DNA of 64,000 bases. Source: Natronomonas salinimetallica. GTDB taxonomy: Archaea > Halobacteriota > Halobacteria > Halobacteriales > Haloarculaceae. Positions within the stretch are counted from its first letter, which is position 1. Each line of letters begins with the position of its first letter. The stretch spans positions 62,001 through 126,000 of the forward strand of contig NZ_JACDNQ010000004.1 of assembly GCF_013839515.1 (NCBI RefSeq), given 5' to 3'. The notes beneath the pieces are model-generated. The model had not been told where the DNA came from, ran no database searches, and saw only the letters and a program-made list of their open reading frames with translations. The position numbers and the translations under genes are program-made. Of the stretch, positions 32,806 through 42,842 are shown one piece after another.

Positions 32806-34002
32806 ATGCTGTCGAGGACTGACTCGGACGGACCCACGCCACCCGATGGCGGTACTTCGGCTCTGCTCCGGGTCCGCGTCGCCGTCGTGTTGACCGGGAT
32901 CGTCGCCGTACTCTCGGTCGTCACCGGCATCGTGAACATCGGCGCGACCGGGATGTCCGGGCCGCTGGCACCGTTCGTCCCCGAGGTCGTCGCCCGGACG
33001 GCCGGGTTCACCGGCGCAATGACGGGGTTTTTGATGCTTCTAAGCGTCTACGGCCTCCGTCGCGGATACCACGTTGCGTGGTACTCGGCGGCGCTTTTGC
33101 TCCCGCTTACCGGCCTACAGGGACTCGCCCAGTCGAGTCTGCTTTCGTTCCCGCTCGTCGTCCTTTCGGCGCTCGCGATGCCGGTCGTCGTCTTGAACCG
33201 ACAGTATTTCGACCGGGCCGTCGAGCTGTCGTTGGCCCAACTCGCCTCCCTCGCGGCGGTCCTCGGCGTCCACCTCTATGGAACCGTCGGGACGTACGCG
33301 CTCCGCGAGGAGTTCGATCGGGTCGATACCGTCCTCGACGCGTTCTATTTCACGCTCGTCACCGCCTCGACGGTCGGCTACGGCGACATCACCGCGAGCT
33401 CACAGATCGGCCGCCTCTTTTCTATGTCCGTCCTCCTGACCGGCGTCGCCAGCTTCGGCGTCGCCCTCGGGACCCTGCTCGGCCCGCTGATCGAAGCCCG
33501 TCTCGCGACCGCACTCGGAAACATGACCGACAAACAACTCGACCTGTTGGAGAATCACTACATCGTCACCGGGTATGGCGACCTGACCGAACCGATCCTC
33601 GAGAGCCTGGGCGGCAACGACGCCGTCGTCGTCGTCGACGACCCCGAGGACGCAAAGCGGCTCCGCGATCACGGCCACGAAGTCGTCACCGCCGACCCGA
33701 GCGACGAGGAGCCACTACAGCGGCTTCACATCGAACGCGCCCGCGGGCTCATCGTCGCAACGAACAACGACGCCGAGGACGCGATGGTGACCCTGACGGC
33801 CCGAGAGCTGAACCCCGGCCTTCGGATCGTTGCGGCCGCGACCGACCGCGAAAACGTCCGAAAGCTCAAGCGGGCCGGCGCGGACGCCGTGTTGAGCCCG
33901 GCCGTCCTGGGCGGGCACCTCCTCGTCGAGTCCGTCTTCGGCGACGACGACCCCGAACGCGTTCTCAACGAGTTGCTCGGGGAGGGTGACGCCGGGGGCT
34001 GA
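32806..34002 (+). CDS. Potassium channel with RCK_N (TrkA-N) domain
   Basis: A 398-residue channel subunit. Several N-terminal helices (about 22-165) are followed by the selectivity filter TVGYGD at 189-194 between the two pore helices, then a cytoplasmic NAD-binding RCK domain from about 240 (HYIVTGYGDLTEPIL, VVVDDPEDAK). The extra N-terminal helices resemble a six-helix channel rather than a plain 2TM MthK type. Start ATG 32806 lies about 30 nt below TATA-like gcttatta, consistent with a leaderless mRNA; an upstream GTG at 32803 is possible. Confidence 0.9.
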   Translation: MLSRTDSDGPTPPDGGTSALLRVRVAVVLTGIVAVLSVVTGIVNIGATGMSGPLAPFVPEVVARTAGFTGAMTGFLMLLSVYGLRRGYHVAWYSAALLLPLTGLQGLAQSSLLSFPLVVLSALAMPVVVLNRQYFDRAVELSLAQLASLAAVLGVHLYGTVGTYALREEFDRVDTVLDAFYFTLVTASTVGYGDITASSQIGRLFSMSVLLTGVASFGVALGTLLGPLIEARLATALGNMTDKQLDLLENHYIVTGYGDLTEPILESLGGNDAVVVVDDPEDAKRLRDHGHEVVTADPSDEEPLQRLHIERARGLIVATNNDAEDAMVTLTARELNPGLRIVAAATDRENVRKLKRAGADAVLSPAVLGGHLLVESVFGDDDPERVLNELLGEGDAGG

Positions 34003-34011
34003 CGCGGCCGG

Positions 34012-34737
34012 TCACAGCTTCGTCGTGGCGTCGAGCGCGATGTCGATCGCCCGTTCGACGTTGTTTTTCGCCTTCCCGGGGAGCTCCTCGCCGTCGGTTT
34101 CGCCTTTCTGTGTCCCCTCGACGAGGTTCCCGTCGACGGTGCAGATCGCGCCCGCGGCGAGGCCCTTCCGGCGGGCCAGCGTGAACAGCGCGGCGGCCTC
34201 CATCTCCACGCAGAGCAATCCGGCCTCGGACCACGCCTCGACGTAGTCGGGACTCTCGGCGTAAAAGGCATCGTCGGTAGCGATCGGGCCGACGTGGACC
34301 GGCGCGTCACGCGTTTGTGCCGATTCGACGAGCGCCGAGAGGGTCCCGTAGTCGGGGACGGCCGGAACGGCCGTCGACTCGTAGCGCTTCGTCGTTCCCT
34401 CGTCTTTCGCCGCGCCCGTCGCGACGACGGTGTCGCCGATCTCGATGTCGGGCTGGAGCGCCCCGGTCGTCCCGACTCGAACGAACGTCTCCACGCCGAC
34501 GGCGGCCAGTTCCTCGGCGGCGATGGCGGCCGACGGCGAGCCGATCCCCGTCGAACAGATCGTCAACTCGCGGCCCCCGTAGGTCGCGGCGACCACCTTG
34601 TACTCGCGGTTCTGGGCGACGGTCGTGGCGTCCTCACAGCGGTCTGCGATCCGATCGACGCGCCCCGGATCACCGGGCACGAGCGCAACGTCCGCCAGAT
34701 CGCCCGGTTCGACCAGCAGGTGCGGCTGTTTTACCAT
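34012..34737 (-). CDS. udp: Uridine/nucleoside phosphorylase
   Basis: A 241-residue enzyme that cleaves nucleosides with phosphate in the salvage pathway. Signatures of the PNP/UDP phosphorylase family: VALVPGDPGRVDRIA (18-32), the phosphate-contacting ICSTGIGSPSAAI (60-72), FVRVGTTGALQPDIEIGD (about 85-102), and the nucleoside-binding VEMEAAALFTLARRKGL (about 177-193). Uridine is the likeliest substrate by overall pattern, but purine activity is not excluded. It is convergent with the K+ channel. Confidence 0.9.
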   Translation of the reverse strand: MVKQPHLLVEPGDLADVALVPGDPGRVDRIADRCEDATTVAQNREYKVVAATYGGRELTICSTGIGSPSAAIAAEELAAVGVETFVRVGTTGALQPDIEIGDTVVATGAAKDEGTTKRYESTAVPAVPDYGTLSALVESAQTRDAPVHVGPIATDDAFYAESPDYVEAWSEAGLLCVEMEAAALFTLARRKGLAAGAICTVDGNLVEGTQKGETDGEELPGKAKNNVERAIDIALDATTKL

Positions 34738-34797
34738 GCTGGACGCTCGTCCGGGGACACAAAAAGTCGGTCGGGTCGGTGCTCGGAACCCCCGGCC

Positions 34798-35619
34798 CTA
34801 GACGATCGCAAAGAGCACGAGGTTGTGAAAGCCGGGGCCGAGTCCGACGGCGACGATCAGGCCGAGCAGCGCGTATCCCTCCGTCGGATCGGCGCGGACG
34901 TACTCCTCGAAGAGGGCGACGACCGCGACGCCGAGGGCGACTTTCACCGCGGCGAAGAGCCACGCGGCACCGATCAGGTCGGCCGTCGGCAACGCCGCGC
35001 CGGCATCGATGATGAGCCGAGAGAGCGGGGTCTGTTCGCCGAACCCGAGCAGGTCGTAGCCGACCGCGGTCGAGACGCCGTCGAGGGTGTGTCCGAAGAC
35101 GGCGAGGAGTCCCACGGTACCGGTCGCGTGGACGTCCCGGACCGATCGTAACGCGCCCCACGCCCCCGCCGTGACGACGACGGAGACGACGGCGATAGCG
35201 GCCGAAACGGACGGCGATCCCCCGCCCGCCGTGGAGGCTTCCCCGAGCGCCGCGGCCGAGACGGCGGCGAGCAAGAGCGCGCTCCCACATCCCGCGAGGA
35301 TCGCCGGGGCTCCCGACGGCTCCCAGGAGTCGCCCGGACGGCCGCTGACGGCGGCCCAGACCCCGCCGGCGAGGATCCCGACGGTGACGTACACCGCGGG
35401 CGAACCGAACAGAGGGGCGAACCGAACGGGGGTGATCCGCGCCTGATAGAGGGCGTACAGCGCCCCGCCGCCGGCGATCCACGGGGCGAGCGCGGTCACC
35501 GTCGCCGCGGTCACCGGCGGTCGGCGGCGATACAGCGCCGCGAGAACGGTGGCCATCCCGACCACCAGCGCCACGAGGTAGGGGGCGGGGGGCAACGCGA
35601 AGTCGGCGGGGAGTATCAC
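34798..35619 (-). CDS. DUF63 family membrane protein
   Basis: A 273-residue protein with about eight hydrophobic helices, matching the archaea-specific DUF63 family (characteristic FGHTLDGVSTAVGYDLLGFGEQTPLSR in part, near 168-195, and GLGPGFHNLVLF near the end). The function is unknown. No ATG exists near the N-terminus; GTG 35619 is the best start (VILPADFALP). The frame remains open far upstream only as a shadow of the map gene on the opposite strand. Confidence 0.82.
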   Translation of the reverse strand: MILPADFALPPAPYLVALVVGMATVLAALYRRRPPVTAATVTALAPWIAGGGALYALYQARITPVRFAPLFGSPAVYVTVGILAGGVWAAVSGRPGDSWEPSGAPAILAGCGSALLLAAVSAAALGEASTAGGGSPSVSAAIAVVSVVVTAGAWGALRSVRDVHATGTVGLLAVFGHTLDGVSTAVGYDLLGFGEQTPLSRLIIDAGAALPTADLIGAAWLFAAVKVALGVAVVALFEEYVRADPTEGYALLGLIVAVGLGPGFHNLVLFAIV

Positions 35620-35754
35620 TATATCGACCCGGTAGCCGCGCGGTCGAAAGCGTTGCGGTCCGCCCGAGGTCGGGTGGCCGTCTCGCCCACGAGGGGGCTC
35701 CAACGGACGCCGCCGAACACAACTCCTTTTGTTCGACCCCCCGAACGTCGGCCC

Positions 35755-36648
35755 ATGAGCGTCGATCTCACCGACGAGGCGTTCGAGAAACACCGCGAGG
35801 CCGGCGACATCCTGGCGCAGGTCCGCGAGGAGACGGCCGACCGCGTCGACGTCGGCGTAAGCCACCTCGAAATCGCCGAGTACGCCGAAGACCGGATCCG
35901 CGAACTCGGCGGCGAACCCGCCTTTCCCGTCAACATCAGCATCGACGAGGAGGCCGCCCACGCGACCCCCGCCCCCGACGACGACTCGACGTTCGGCGAG
36001 GAGATGATCAACCTCGATATCGGCGTCCACGTCGACGGCTGGCTCGCCGACACGGCCGTGACCGTCGATCTCTCCGGACACACCGAACTGGCCGAAGCGC
36101 CCGCCGAGGCGCTGGATGCCGCCCTCGACGTGGTCGAACCCGGCGTTCACACCGGCGAGATCGGTGCGGAGATCGAGGCCGTCATCGACGGGTACGGCTA
36201 CAACCCCGTCGTCAATCTCTCGGGACACGGTCTGGGCCACTGGAAACAACACACCGACCCGAACATCCCGAACCGGGCCGTCGAGACCGGCGTCGAACTC
36301 GAAGCCGGCGACGTGGTCGCTATCGAACCCTTCGCCACCGACGGCGGCGGCAAGGTGACCGAGGGGGCCGACGAGGAGATCTTCGCGCTCGAACAGGAGG
36401 CGAGCGTCCGAAACCGTGATGCGAGACAGGCACTCGAGCAGATCGTCGAGGAGTTCAAGACGCTGCCCTTCGCACGGCGGTGGATCGACACCCGCAGAGC
36501 GGAGATGGCGCTTCGTCGGCTCACCAGACAGAACGTCGTTCACGGCTACCCCGTCCTAAAGGAGGACGACGGGTGTCTCGTCAGCCAAAAAGAACACACG
36601 ATCATCGTCACCGAGGACGGCTGTGAAGTGACGACACGATCGCCGTGA
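35755..36648 (+). CDS. map: Methionine aminopeptidase, type II
   Basis: A 297-residue enzyme that removes the initiator methionine. Pita-bread fold metal ligands are visible: the NLDIGVHVDGWLADTAVTV segment (two Asp), the SGHGLGHW His, EPFATDGGG Glu, and the final EHTIIV Glu near 280. The type II insertion domain (about 155-250) is present. ATG 35755 starts MSVDLTDEAFEKHREAG as in other archaeal enzymes. A strong TATA is not evident (actcctttt at 35721-35730). It is divergent from DUF63. Confidence 0.96.
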   Translation: MSVDLTDEAFEKHREAGDILAQVREETADRVDVGVSHLEIAEYAEDRIRELGGEPAFPVNISIDEEAAHATPAPDDDSTFGEEMINLDIGVHVDGWLADTAVTVDLSGHTELAEAPAEALDAALDVVEPGVHTGEIGAEIEAVIDGYGYNPVVNLSGHGLGHWKQHTDPNIPNRAVETGVELEAGDVVAIEPFATDGGGKVTEGADEEIFALEQEASVRNRDARQALEQIVEEFKTLPFARRWIDTRRAEMALRRLTRQNVVHGYPVLKEDDGCLVSQKEHTIIVTEDGCEVTTRSP

Positions 36649-36684
36649 ATCCGTCCTCGCGTTGATCACCCGGTCTCGCGACAG

Positions 36685-36823
36685 GTCTCCACGTCCGGCA
36701 CGTCTCCCCGTTCGACACGTCTCCACGTCCGGCACGTCTCCCCGCGGGCGTCCCCGTCCGATCGGACAGCACGTCCGGTATCGGCGTGACCCCGATCGGA
36801 CAGCACGTCCGGTATCGGCGTGA
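36685..36823. repeat. Two 34-bp-period direct repeat pairs between map and kinase
   Basis: This 317 bp spacer (36649-36965) holds two repeat pairs, both with 34 bp period. One has cores at 36685-36710 and 36719-36744 (GTCTCCACGTCCGGCACG); the other 36758-36789 and 36792-36823 (CCGATCGGACAGCACGTCC). Both share the CACGTCCGG core, so one probably derived from the other. The remainder of the spacer contains a TATA-like gtatatgg at 36859. Confidence 0.85.
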
Positions 36824-36965
36824 ACCGACAGAATCAACTGGATCCAGCGATAGGACGACGTATATGGCCGTACGTTCATCACCGATCGTGACGGGGGCCT
36901 ATCCGGACTGTGACCGACATGGACTGTAACCGGCGTCGTAGACGCCACACCCGCACTGGCGGATC

Positions 36966-38876
36966 ATGAGCGACTCCATCAGCGTTCTCTGCGTCGACAA
37001 CGATCCGTCGTTTTTGCAAACGACGGCGGCGTCCCTCGAACGGGAGAACCCCCGATTTCGGGTCCTGACCGAACGGAACGCCCACGACGCGCTCGAGCGC
37101 CTCCAGGGCGATCCCGGCGCCATCGACTGCGTCGTGAGCGACTACGAACTGCCCGGACTGAACGGGATCGAACTCCTCCGGACGATACAGGATCGGTTCC
37201 CCGATTCCCCGACGCCGTTCGTCCTGCTGACCGGGACGGGCAGCGAGGAGATCGCGGCGGACGCGCTCAACGCCGGGGCGTCGAGTTACGTCCGAAAGGG
37301 CAACTCGGAGGTATACGAGTACGTCGCAAAGCGCATCGATCACGACCTGCGGGCGGCCCGGAACCGACGGGACAGAAAGCGGTTCGACGCCTTCGTCGGC
37401 GCGATCAACGACCCCGTCTACGTCCTCGACGAGGAGGGCCAGTTTACGTACGTCAACGACGCGTTGGTCGATCTCGTCGGCTACGAACGCGAGGAGATCC
37501 TCGGCGAACGGCCCCAGATCATAAAGGACGGGACCGGCGTCGAGACCGGCGAGGAGCAACTCCGCCGGCTGCTCTCCGCGGACGGTCCCGACAGCGTCAC
37601 GTTCGAAATCCAGATCCGACGGAAGGACGGGGAGACGATCGTCTGTGAGGACCACATGGGCCTGCTTCCCTACGACGGGGACGAGTTCCGAGGGTCCCTC
37701 GGCGTCCTTCGCGACGTCTCGGAGCGAAAACGACGCAAACGCGCCATCAACGCACTCCACCGTACGACCCGGGAACTGATCGCGGCCGATTCGGCCGAGG
37801 ACATCGCCGACATCATCGCCGACGCGGCGACCGACCTCCTCGGGCTTTCGAACACGACCGTTCATTTTTACGACGACGACCAGGACGCGTTGGTGCCCGT
37901 GGCTTGGACCGACACGATCGACGAGGCGATCGGCGAGCCACCGGTATTAGACAGAGACAGCCTCGCCTGGAAGTGCTTCGAGGACGGTACACAGAGGGCC
38001 TACAGCGATCTCGATGAACAGCCCGACGTCCGAAACGAGCCGACGCCGGCCGGGAGCGAACTCATCGCACCGCTCGATACCTACGGCGTCGTGATCGCCG
38101 ACTCGACGGAACGTGACGCCTTCGAGGAGTACGACCGCCGGCTGTTGACCGTGCTGTGTGAGAACGCCGCCGTCGCGCTCGATCGCGTAACGCGCGAGGG
38201 GCTGCTCCGCGACCGTGAACGAGAGCTCGAACGGCAAAACGAGCGCCTCGAGGAGTTCGCGGGTGTCGTCAGCCACGACCTCAGAAACCCCCTCAACGTG
38301 GCTAGCGGACGGCTGACGCTTCTCCGTGAGGAGTGCAACAGCGAGGAGATAGAGCCGATCGAGAACGCGCTCGACCGGATGAAACGGATCATCCAGGACG
38401 TCCTCTGGCTCGCCCGCGAGGGCCGAAACATCGGCGAGACCGGCCCCGTCGACCTCGAGGAGGCGATCGAGTCGGCCTGGACGATCGCCGCCGACGGCCG
38501 CGACGATGCCGAACTGCGTCTCTCACCGTCGAGGTCGGAGGGCCTCCCGACGGTCGAGGCCGACGTCGACCGGCTGCGCCAGCTCCTCGAGAACCTGTTC
38601 CGCAACGCGCTCGAACACGCCGGAAAGGACGTGACCGTTACCGCCGGCGTCCTGGACGACGGTTTTTACATCGAGGACGACGGGCCGGGAATCGTGGCTA
38701 CCGAGCGCGACAGCGTCTTCGAGGCCGGCTACTCCACCGACGAGGACGGGACGGGATTCGGATTACGTATCGTCGAGCAGGTGGCCGACGCCCACGGGTG
38801 GGACGTCCGCCTGGGGGAGAGCAACGACGGCGGCGCGCGGTTCGAGATCGTCGGCGTCGAGCGTATCGCCGACTGA
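36966..38876 (+). CDS. Hybrid sensor: REC-PAS-GAF-histidine kinase
   Basis: A 636-residue cytoplasmic signal transducer with no membrane helix. Domain order: receiver (5-125; Asp11, Asp13 and phosphoacceptor Asp59 in VVSDYELPG), PAS (about 140-260; NDPVYVLDEEGQFTYVNDALVDLVGY), GAF (about 265-420), coiled-coil linker (RERELERQNERLEEF), HisKA with His437 (VVSHDLRNPL), and HATPase_c (LENLFRNALEH; DDGPGI; GTGFGLRIV). A receiver at the N-terminus suggests it relays from another kinase. The signal is unknown. Confidence 0.93.
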   Translation: MSDSISVLCVDNDPSFLQTTAASLERENPRFRVLTERNAHDALERLQGDPGAIDCVVSDYELPGLNGIELLRTIQDRFPDSPTPFVLLTGTGSEEIAADALNAGASSYVRKGNSEVYEYVAKRIDHDLRAARNRRDRKRFDAFVGAINDPVYVLDEEGQFTYVNDALVDLVGYEREEILGERPQIIKDGTGVETGEEQLRRLLSADGPDSVTFEIQIRRKDGETIVCEDHMGLLPYDGDEFRGSLGVLRDVSERKRRKRAINALHRTTRELIAADSAEDIADIIADAATDLLGLSNTTVHFYDDDQDALVPVAWTDTIDEAIGEPPVLDRDSLAWKCFEDGTQRAYSDLDEQPDVRNEPTPAGSELIAPLDTYGVVIADSTERDAFEEYDRRLLTVLCENAAVALDRVTREGLLRDRERELERQNERLEEFAGVVSHDLRNPLNVASGRLTLLREECNSEEIEPIENALDRMKRIIQDVLWLAREGRNIGETGPVDLEEAIESAWTIAADGRDDAELRLSPSRSEGLPTVEADVDRLRQLLENLFRNALEHAGKDVTVTAGVLDDGFYIEDDGPGIVATERDSVFEAGYSTDEDGTGFGLRIVEQVADAHGWDVRLGESNDGGARFEIVGVERIAD

Positions 38877-38941
38877 CCGGAGCCGTTCACTCGCGTGATC
38901 GGTCCGTACGGACCGTGGACTGCGGGTCGCTTCGCTCGCCG

Positions 38942-38985
38942 GTATATAAAATAACGATGTTCAGCTGTGCCGCCGAAGGCGGTGT
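38942..38985 (-). terminator. Hairpin plus T-rich terminator of the cold-shock gene
   Basis: On the reverse strand, 11 bp past the csp stop, CCGCC-ttc-GGCGG is followed by gctgaacatcgttattttata. Hairpin then T-run fits a transcription terminator. The same AT-run reads tatataaaa on the forward strand and could act as a promoter there. Confidence 0.55.
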
Positions 38986-38995
38986 TGCGGATCGA

Positions 38996-39190
38996 TTACG
39001 TGCGGACGACGTTCGTCGCGCGCGGGCCCTTGGGGGCGTCCTCGATCTCGAATTCGATCTCCGTTCCTTCCGTAAGGTCCTCACCGCCAACGTCCTCCAT
39101 GTGGAAGAACACGTCCTCGTCGGAATCCTCGGTCTCGATAAAGCCGTAGCCGCCAGTGTCGTTGAAGAAATCAACCTTTCCGTCTGCCAT
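38996..39190 (-). CDS. cspA: Cold-shock domain protein
   Basis: A 64-residue OB-fold RNA-binding protein. Both RNP motifs are present: GGYGFIE (RNP1, about 13-19) and DVFFHM (RNP2, about 26-31). An Asn/Asp-rich surface fits halophily. ATG 39190 is preferred over upstream starts since [10 protein letters not shown] is the family start. A TATA-like cttatacg is 36 nt upstream, leaving a short leader. It is convergent with the hybrid kinase. Confidence 0.95.
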   Translation of the reverse strand: MADGKVDFFNDTGGYGFIETEDSDEDVFFHMEDVGGEDLTEGTEIEFEIEDAPKGPRATNVVRT

Positions 39191-39273
39191 TTCACGTAGA
39201 CGGACGTCGGAGACGCGTATAAGACCTTCGAATGTCCGGGCTCGACCCCTCGGAGCGATCCCATCGCTCCCTC

Positions 39274-40008
39274 TCACCCGGACGCGTCGTCATCGGGGCG
39301 CTCGCGCTGAACGACGAAGACCGGACCGAGGAACTGATCCGCGACCGTCTCCGCCGGCATTCCGAAGACGAACGTTGCGATCGAGGGATCGGATTCGCCT
39401 ATCACGACGACGTCGAACGAGCCGGCCTCGTCGGTGATCGCGTCGACAGCCTCGTCGCCGTGTCGGATCATGAGGGTTATCCGCGTTCGATCGATCCCCC
39501 CCTCGGTGAGCCGGGTAACGAGGCCGTCGAGCAACGTCCGCGCGTCCTCGTTCGTTTCGCCGGACTCGGCGACGTGATACAGCGTCACGTCGGCGTCGGT
39601 GTCGGCGAACAGCCCGGCCACGACGCGGGCGATACGGTCGAGACCGACGGTGCCGCGGATCGGGACCAGCACGCTCTCGACCGTTCCGACGGCGTCCGGA
39701 TCCAACACCGCCAGACAGTCGTGTTCGTAGATCATCCGATCGATGGTCTTCTGGCCGTCGCGGGTGAACACGAGCCGCGTCTCGACGGTCGCTCCCTCCG
39801 ATTCGAGCAGGTCTTCGAGTTCGTCGAGGCGGTTGTTCGCTTCCGTCTCGAACTGCATGCGCATCTGTCCCGTTGCGGTCTGTTCGGGGACTATGTGGTA
39901 CCCGAGCAGGACGACGTGTGCGTTTTTTACCAGTCCGGCGATCCCCTCCGGGATCGACTCGCCATCGAGGACTCGGATCGGTACGAGCACGTTGGGTTTC
40001 GTGTACAT
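39274..40008 (-). CDS. Universal stress protein, two UspA-like halves
   Basis: A 244-residue protein. The N-terminal half starts [18 protein letters not shown] with [12 protein letters not shown]; the second half has [22 protein letters not shown] and ends [24 protein letters not shown], which is the Usp C-terminal pattern with a partially altered ATP-binding G-2x-G-9x-G. It starts two bases below the stop of an APC permease, a pairing commonly found in haloarchaea where the domain may regulate the transporter. Confidence 0.88.
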   Translation of the reverse strand: MYTKPNVLVPIRVLDGESIPEGIAGLVKNAHVVLLGYHIVPEQTATGQMRMQFETEANNRLDELEDLLESEGATVETRLVFTRDGQKTIDRMIYEHDCLAVLDPDAVGTVESVLVPIRGTVGLDRIARVVAGLFADTDADVTLYHVAESGETNEDARTLLDGLVTRLTEGGIDRTRITLMIRHGDEAVDAITDEAGSFDVVVIGESDPSIATFVFGMPAETVADQFLGPVFVVQRERPDDDASG

Positions 40009-40010
40009 AC

Positions 40011-41540
40011 TTAGAACACTCCTTTGAGTTCGACCGTTCCCGCGTAGTAGCGATACCACAGATACGAGACCGACATGACTCCGATCCCGATGACGATCGA
40101 GGCGGGCCGCATGAACGCGACCAACCCGAAGCTCGCGGCCGCGCCGAGCGCCGGCAGGGCCGGCATGCCGGGCATCCGGTAACTCGGGCTGTACCACGGT
40201 GGATCGCGCCGTCGAAGTACGATCACGGCGACGCAGATCAGCCCGTACATGATCAGGTGCAGAAAGGAGGCGACCTCGGCGAGAACCTCGACGTCCCCCG
40301 TGGCGACGAGGACCAGTATCGGGCCACCCGCGGCGAGCAACGCGACGTGTGGCGTCCCGTATCTGCGGTTGATCTCGCTGGCCCGCCTCGGCAAGAGCGC
40401 GTCGCGGCTCAACGCGTAGACGGTCCGGGAGGCGCTGAGTATCGATGCGTTCGCGCTCGAGAACGTCGCCAGGAGGCCGGCGAGGAGGATCGCCACCGCA
40501 CCGGGACGGCCGAGGAACGCCCGGGCGACCTCGACCATCGCCGTCTCTCCGAGCGTCGAGAGCCGGGCAGCGCCGAACGCGCTCGTGGCGACGAAGACGG
40601 TCACGATATAAAAGACGGTGACGACGAGGACGGAGCCGACCATCGCGAGCGGGAGGTTTCGGCTCGGGCGCTCGATGTCGCCGGCGACCGTCGCGACCTG
40701 TGCGAAGCCGAGATACGAGGTAAAGACGAGCGCGGCGGTGCTAAACACGGGAAAGACGCCCTGCGAAAAGAACGCCTCGGGGACCGCCTCGCGGCCGAAG
40801 ACGCCGAGGGCATCCAGCGAGCCGTAGGACAAAAACAGCGTCAGAATGACGAGCAAGACCCCGACGACCGCGTTTTGAATCCTCGCGGTGTTTTCCGTAC
40901 CGCCGATACTCGAGGCGGTCAACACGACGCCGAAGAACAGACCGAGCGGGATCACCGGGCTGATCGAAACCACGAGCCCGATCTCGGCGAGGACGGCCGC
41001 CGCGTAGTGGCCCAGCCCGACGAGGTAGAACGCCGAGGCGAAGACGAGTCCGAGCCACAGCCCGAGGCCGACGACCGCACCGGGGGCGGTTCCCATGCTC
41101 CGGGAGACGAAAAAGTAGCCGCCGCCGCTCCGCGGCATGGCCGTTGCGAGTTCCGAGGCCGGCAGCGCGACGAGGAGGGCGATCACGCCGCCGATGGCAA
41201 ACGAGAGGGCGGCCGCGGGCCCGGCGTTGCCGGCCGCGAGCCCCGGGAAGACGAAGATTCCCGCGCCGATCATCGTCCCGATACCGATGGCCAACCCACC
41301 GGTGAGGCCGATCGTCCGCTCGAGTTCGGTGTCGTCGTCGTGGACCGTCGCCCCCTCACTGATCGATTTGGGAGCGTCCTCGGGGGACTCCCCACCGACG
41401 TTCTCCCCCACATCCACGGCGGGTGGGGACTCCCCGCCGACGTTCTCTCCCGCATCCACGGCGGGTGGGGACTCGCTCCCCGGAGGGGCTTTCCCGTCGC
41501 TTGCCCCCTCGTCGTTTCCCCCGACCGTCTCGTCGGCCAT
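40011..41540 (-). CDS. APC-family amino acid permease
   Basis: A 509-residue transporter with about 12 helices. The first helix contains [16 protein letters not shown] (about 85-100), the APC signature that binds the amino acid carboxylate. The N-terminal 70 residues are a hydrophilic acidic extension with two tandem copies of a 14-residue unit (ESPPAVD.GENVGG) encoded by a DNA repeat at 41385-41475. It is followed by UspA. The substrate is unknown. Confidence 0.92.
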   Translation of the reverse strand: MADETVGGNDEGASDGKAPPGSESPPAVDAGENVGGESPPAVDVGENVGGESPEDAPKSISEGATVHDDDTELERTIGLTGGLAIGIGTMIGAGIFVFPGLAAGNAGPAAALSFAIGGVIALLVALPASELATAMPRSGGGYFFVSRSMGTAPGAVVGLGLWLGLVFASAFYLVGLGHYAAAVLAEIGLVVSISPVIPLGLFFGVVLTASSIGGTENTARIQNAVVGVLLVILTLFLSYGSLDALGVFGREAVPEAFFSQGVFPVFSTAALVFTSYLGFAQVATVAGDIERPSRNLPLAMVGSVLVVTVFYIVTVFVATSAFGAARLSTLGETAMVEVARAFLGRPGAVAILLAGLLATFSSANASILSASRTVYALSRDALLPRRASEINRRYGTPHVALLAAGGPILVLVATGDVEVLAEVASFLHLIMYGLICVAVIVLRRRDPPWYSPSYRMPGMPALPALGAAASFGLVAFMRPASIVIGIGVMSVSYLWYRYYAGTVELKGVF

Positions 41541-41589
41541 ACCGGAACCTGCGAGAACGGCTATATAAAGCTGCCGGCGGTCCGGGCCA

Positions 41590-42255
41590 TCAGTAGACGA
41601 CGAGCGCGAGATACAGCTGTCCGAGACCGGCCAGGATCATCACGACGCCCGCGATCCGTTCGATCAGCCCGGCGTACGCCGTGAGACGGCTCGCGTTCGA
41701 CACCAGCCCCATGCCGGTCGCGACGGTCACCGAGACCATCAACACGGCGACGGTCCCCGCGTACGCCGCGAGTACGACCGTCGCCATCTCGGTCGGCAGC
41801 GAGGCCGAGCGAGCGACGACCGCGAGGAAGATCGGCGCGACACAGCCGGCACCCGCCAGCGCGTATCCCGCCCCGAAGACCCCGAATCCGAGCACGCTCG
41901 CCCGCCGTTTCGGCAACGGTACCGAAATCGACGGTGCACGCCCCGTGACGACGAGCGCCCCGAAGAGCACCAACAGCGCACCGACGAGCGACTCGAAGAG
42001 CGTGATATCCGAGAGCGTCGACTGCCCGACCAGAAGCGTCGCCCACGTGAGCGCGCCGAAGGTGGCGAGCACGCCGATCCCCGCGACGATCCCTCTCGCG
42101 CCCGCCCCGCCGAGGGAGGCTTCGTTCGCGTTCGTCTGGTTCAGATAGAAGCCGACGTATCCCGGCAACAGCGGGTACGCACACGGCGAAAAGAACGTCG
42201 CGACGCCGGCGGTGATCGCGAACGGCAGGTTCGTCGCGAGCGTGACGTCGGTCAT
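41590..42255 (-). CDS. CcdA-type thiol-disulfide transporter
   Basis: A 221-residue membrane protein with six helices. The two redox cysteines are Cys25 in [14 protein letters not shown] and the Cys of [11 protein letters not shown] (near 133), at equivalent positions in the two halves. CcdA passes electrons from the cytoplasm to outside thioredoxin-like proteins for cytochrome c maturation or oxidase assembly. It is the last gene of a Sco-TlpA-CcdA operon and starts one base after the TlpA stop. Confidence 0.93.
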   Translation of the reverse strand: MTDVTLATNLPFAITAGVATFFSPCAYPLLPGYVGFYLNQTNANEASLGGAGARGIVAGIGVLATFGALTWATLLVGQSTLSDITLFESLVGALLVLFGALVVTGRAPSISVPLPKRRASVLGFGVFGAGYALAGAGCVAPIFLAVVARSASLPTEMATVVLAAYAGTVAVLMVSVTVATGMGLVSNASRLTAYAGLIERIAGVVMILAGLGQLYLALVVY

Positions 42256-42256
42256 C

Positions 42257-42841
42257 TCACTCGATCGCCTGCTCGATCCCGGCGACGAGCTCGTCGGCGG
42301 TCTTGACGCCCGAGTCGGACCACTGTACCGCCCCGGAGGTACCGATCGCGAAGGCGGAAGGGTAGCCGGGCGGGTTGTACCTGGCCGCCAACTCCGCGGT
42401 CGGGTCGATCCCGAGCGTCCACTCGCCGCCGTGGGTTTCCCACCACTCGGCGACCTCCGCTTCGGTGACCGACCCCCCGACGTTCTCCGTCGTCACGGAG
42501 ACGAACAGGACCTCCTCACCGATCCGTTCGTTCGCCTCCGCGAGCGCGGGCATCTGCTCGATGCAGGGTGGACACCACGTCCCGAAGAAGTCGACGAACG
42601 CCGGTTGTTCCGCGGCGGGAATCGAGACCTCGCCGGCCTCGCTTCCGGGAGCGTCGATCGTCTCGACCGGTATCGGCTCTTTCCCTCCGGGGTCGTCCCC
42701 CCCGCTTTCGGTTCCGACCGGGGCGTCTCCCACCGCCGTCGGGTCGTCGCCGACGGACGGGAATCCACCGACCGCGATCGCGCCCGCGGCACCGAGCGCC
42801 ACCACGCTCCCGACCCCGGCGAGTGCCTCTCGTCTGCGCAT
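42257..42841 (-). CDS. TlpA/ResA-like thioredoxin, membrane-anchored
   Basis: A 194-residue exported redox protein. The N-terminus (MRRREALAGVGSVVALG) is a Tat-type signal or anchor, followed by an acidic linker and a thioredoxin fold with FFGTWCPPCIEQM (Cys90, Cys93) and a cis-Pro in PPGYPSAF. It likely takes reducing power from CcdA and reduces apocytochrome c or a copper site. It starts one base after the Sco gene stop. It closely fits the ResA/TlpA family. Confidence 0.92.
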   Translation of the reverse strand: MRRREALAGVGSVVALGAAGAIAVGGFPSVGDDPTAVGDAPVGTESGGDDPGGKEPIPVETIDAPGSEAGEVSIPAAEQPAFVDFFGTWCPPCIEQMPALAEANERIGEEVLFVSVTTENVGGSVTEAEVAEWWETHGGEWTLGIDPTAELAARYNPPGYPSAFAIGTSGAVQWSDSGVKTADELVAGIEQAIE

Positions 42842-42842
42842 C

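Noticed and set aside
35620-36543. Long N-terminal extension of the DUF63 protein
   Set aside because: The extra 308 residues are antisense to map; DUF63 proteins are about 270-290 residues.
39873-41684. 603-codon forward ORF opposite the APC permease
   Set aside because: Antisense of a clear 12-helix transporter; composition is typical of a GC-rich shadow frame.
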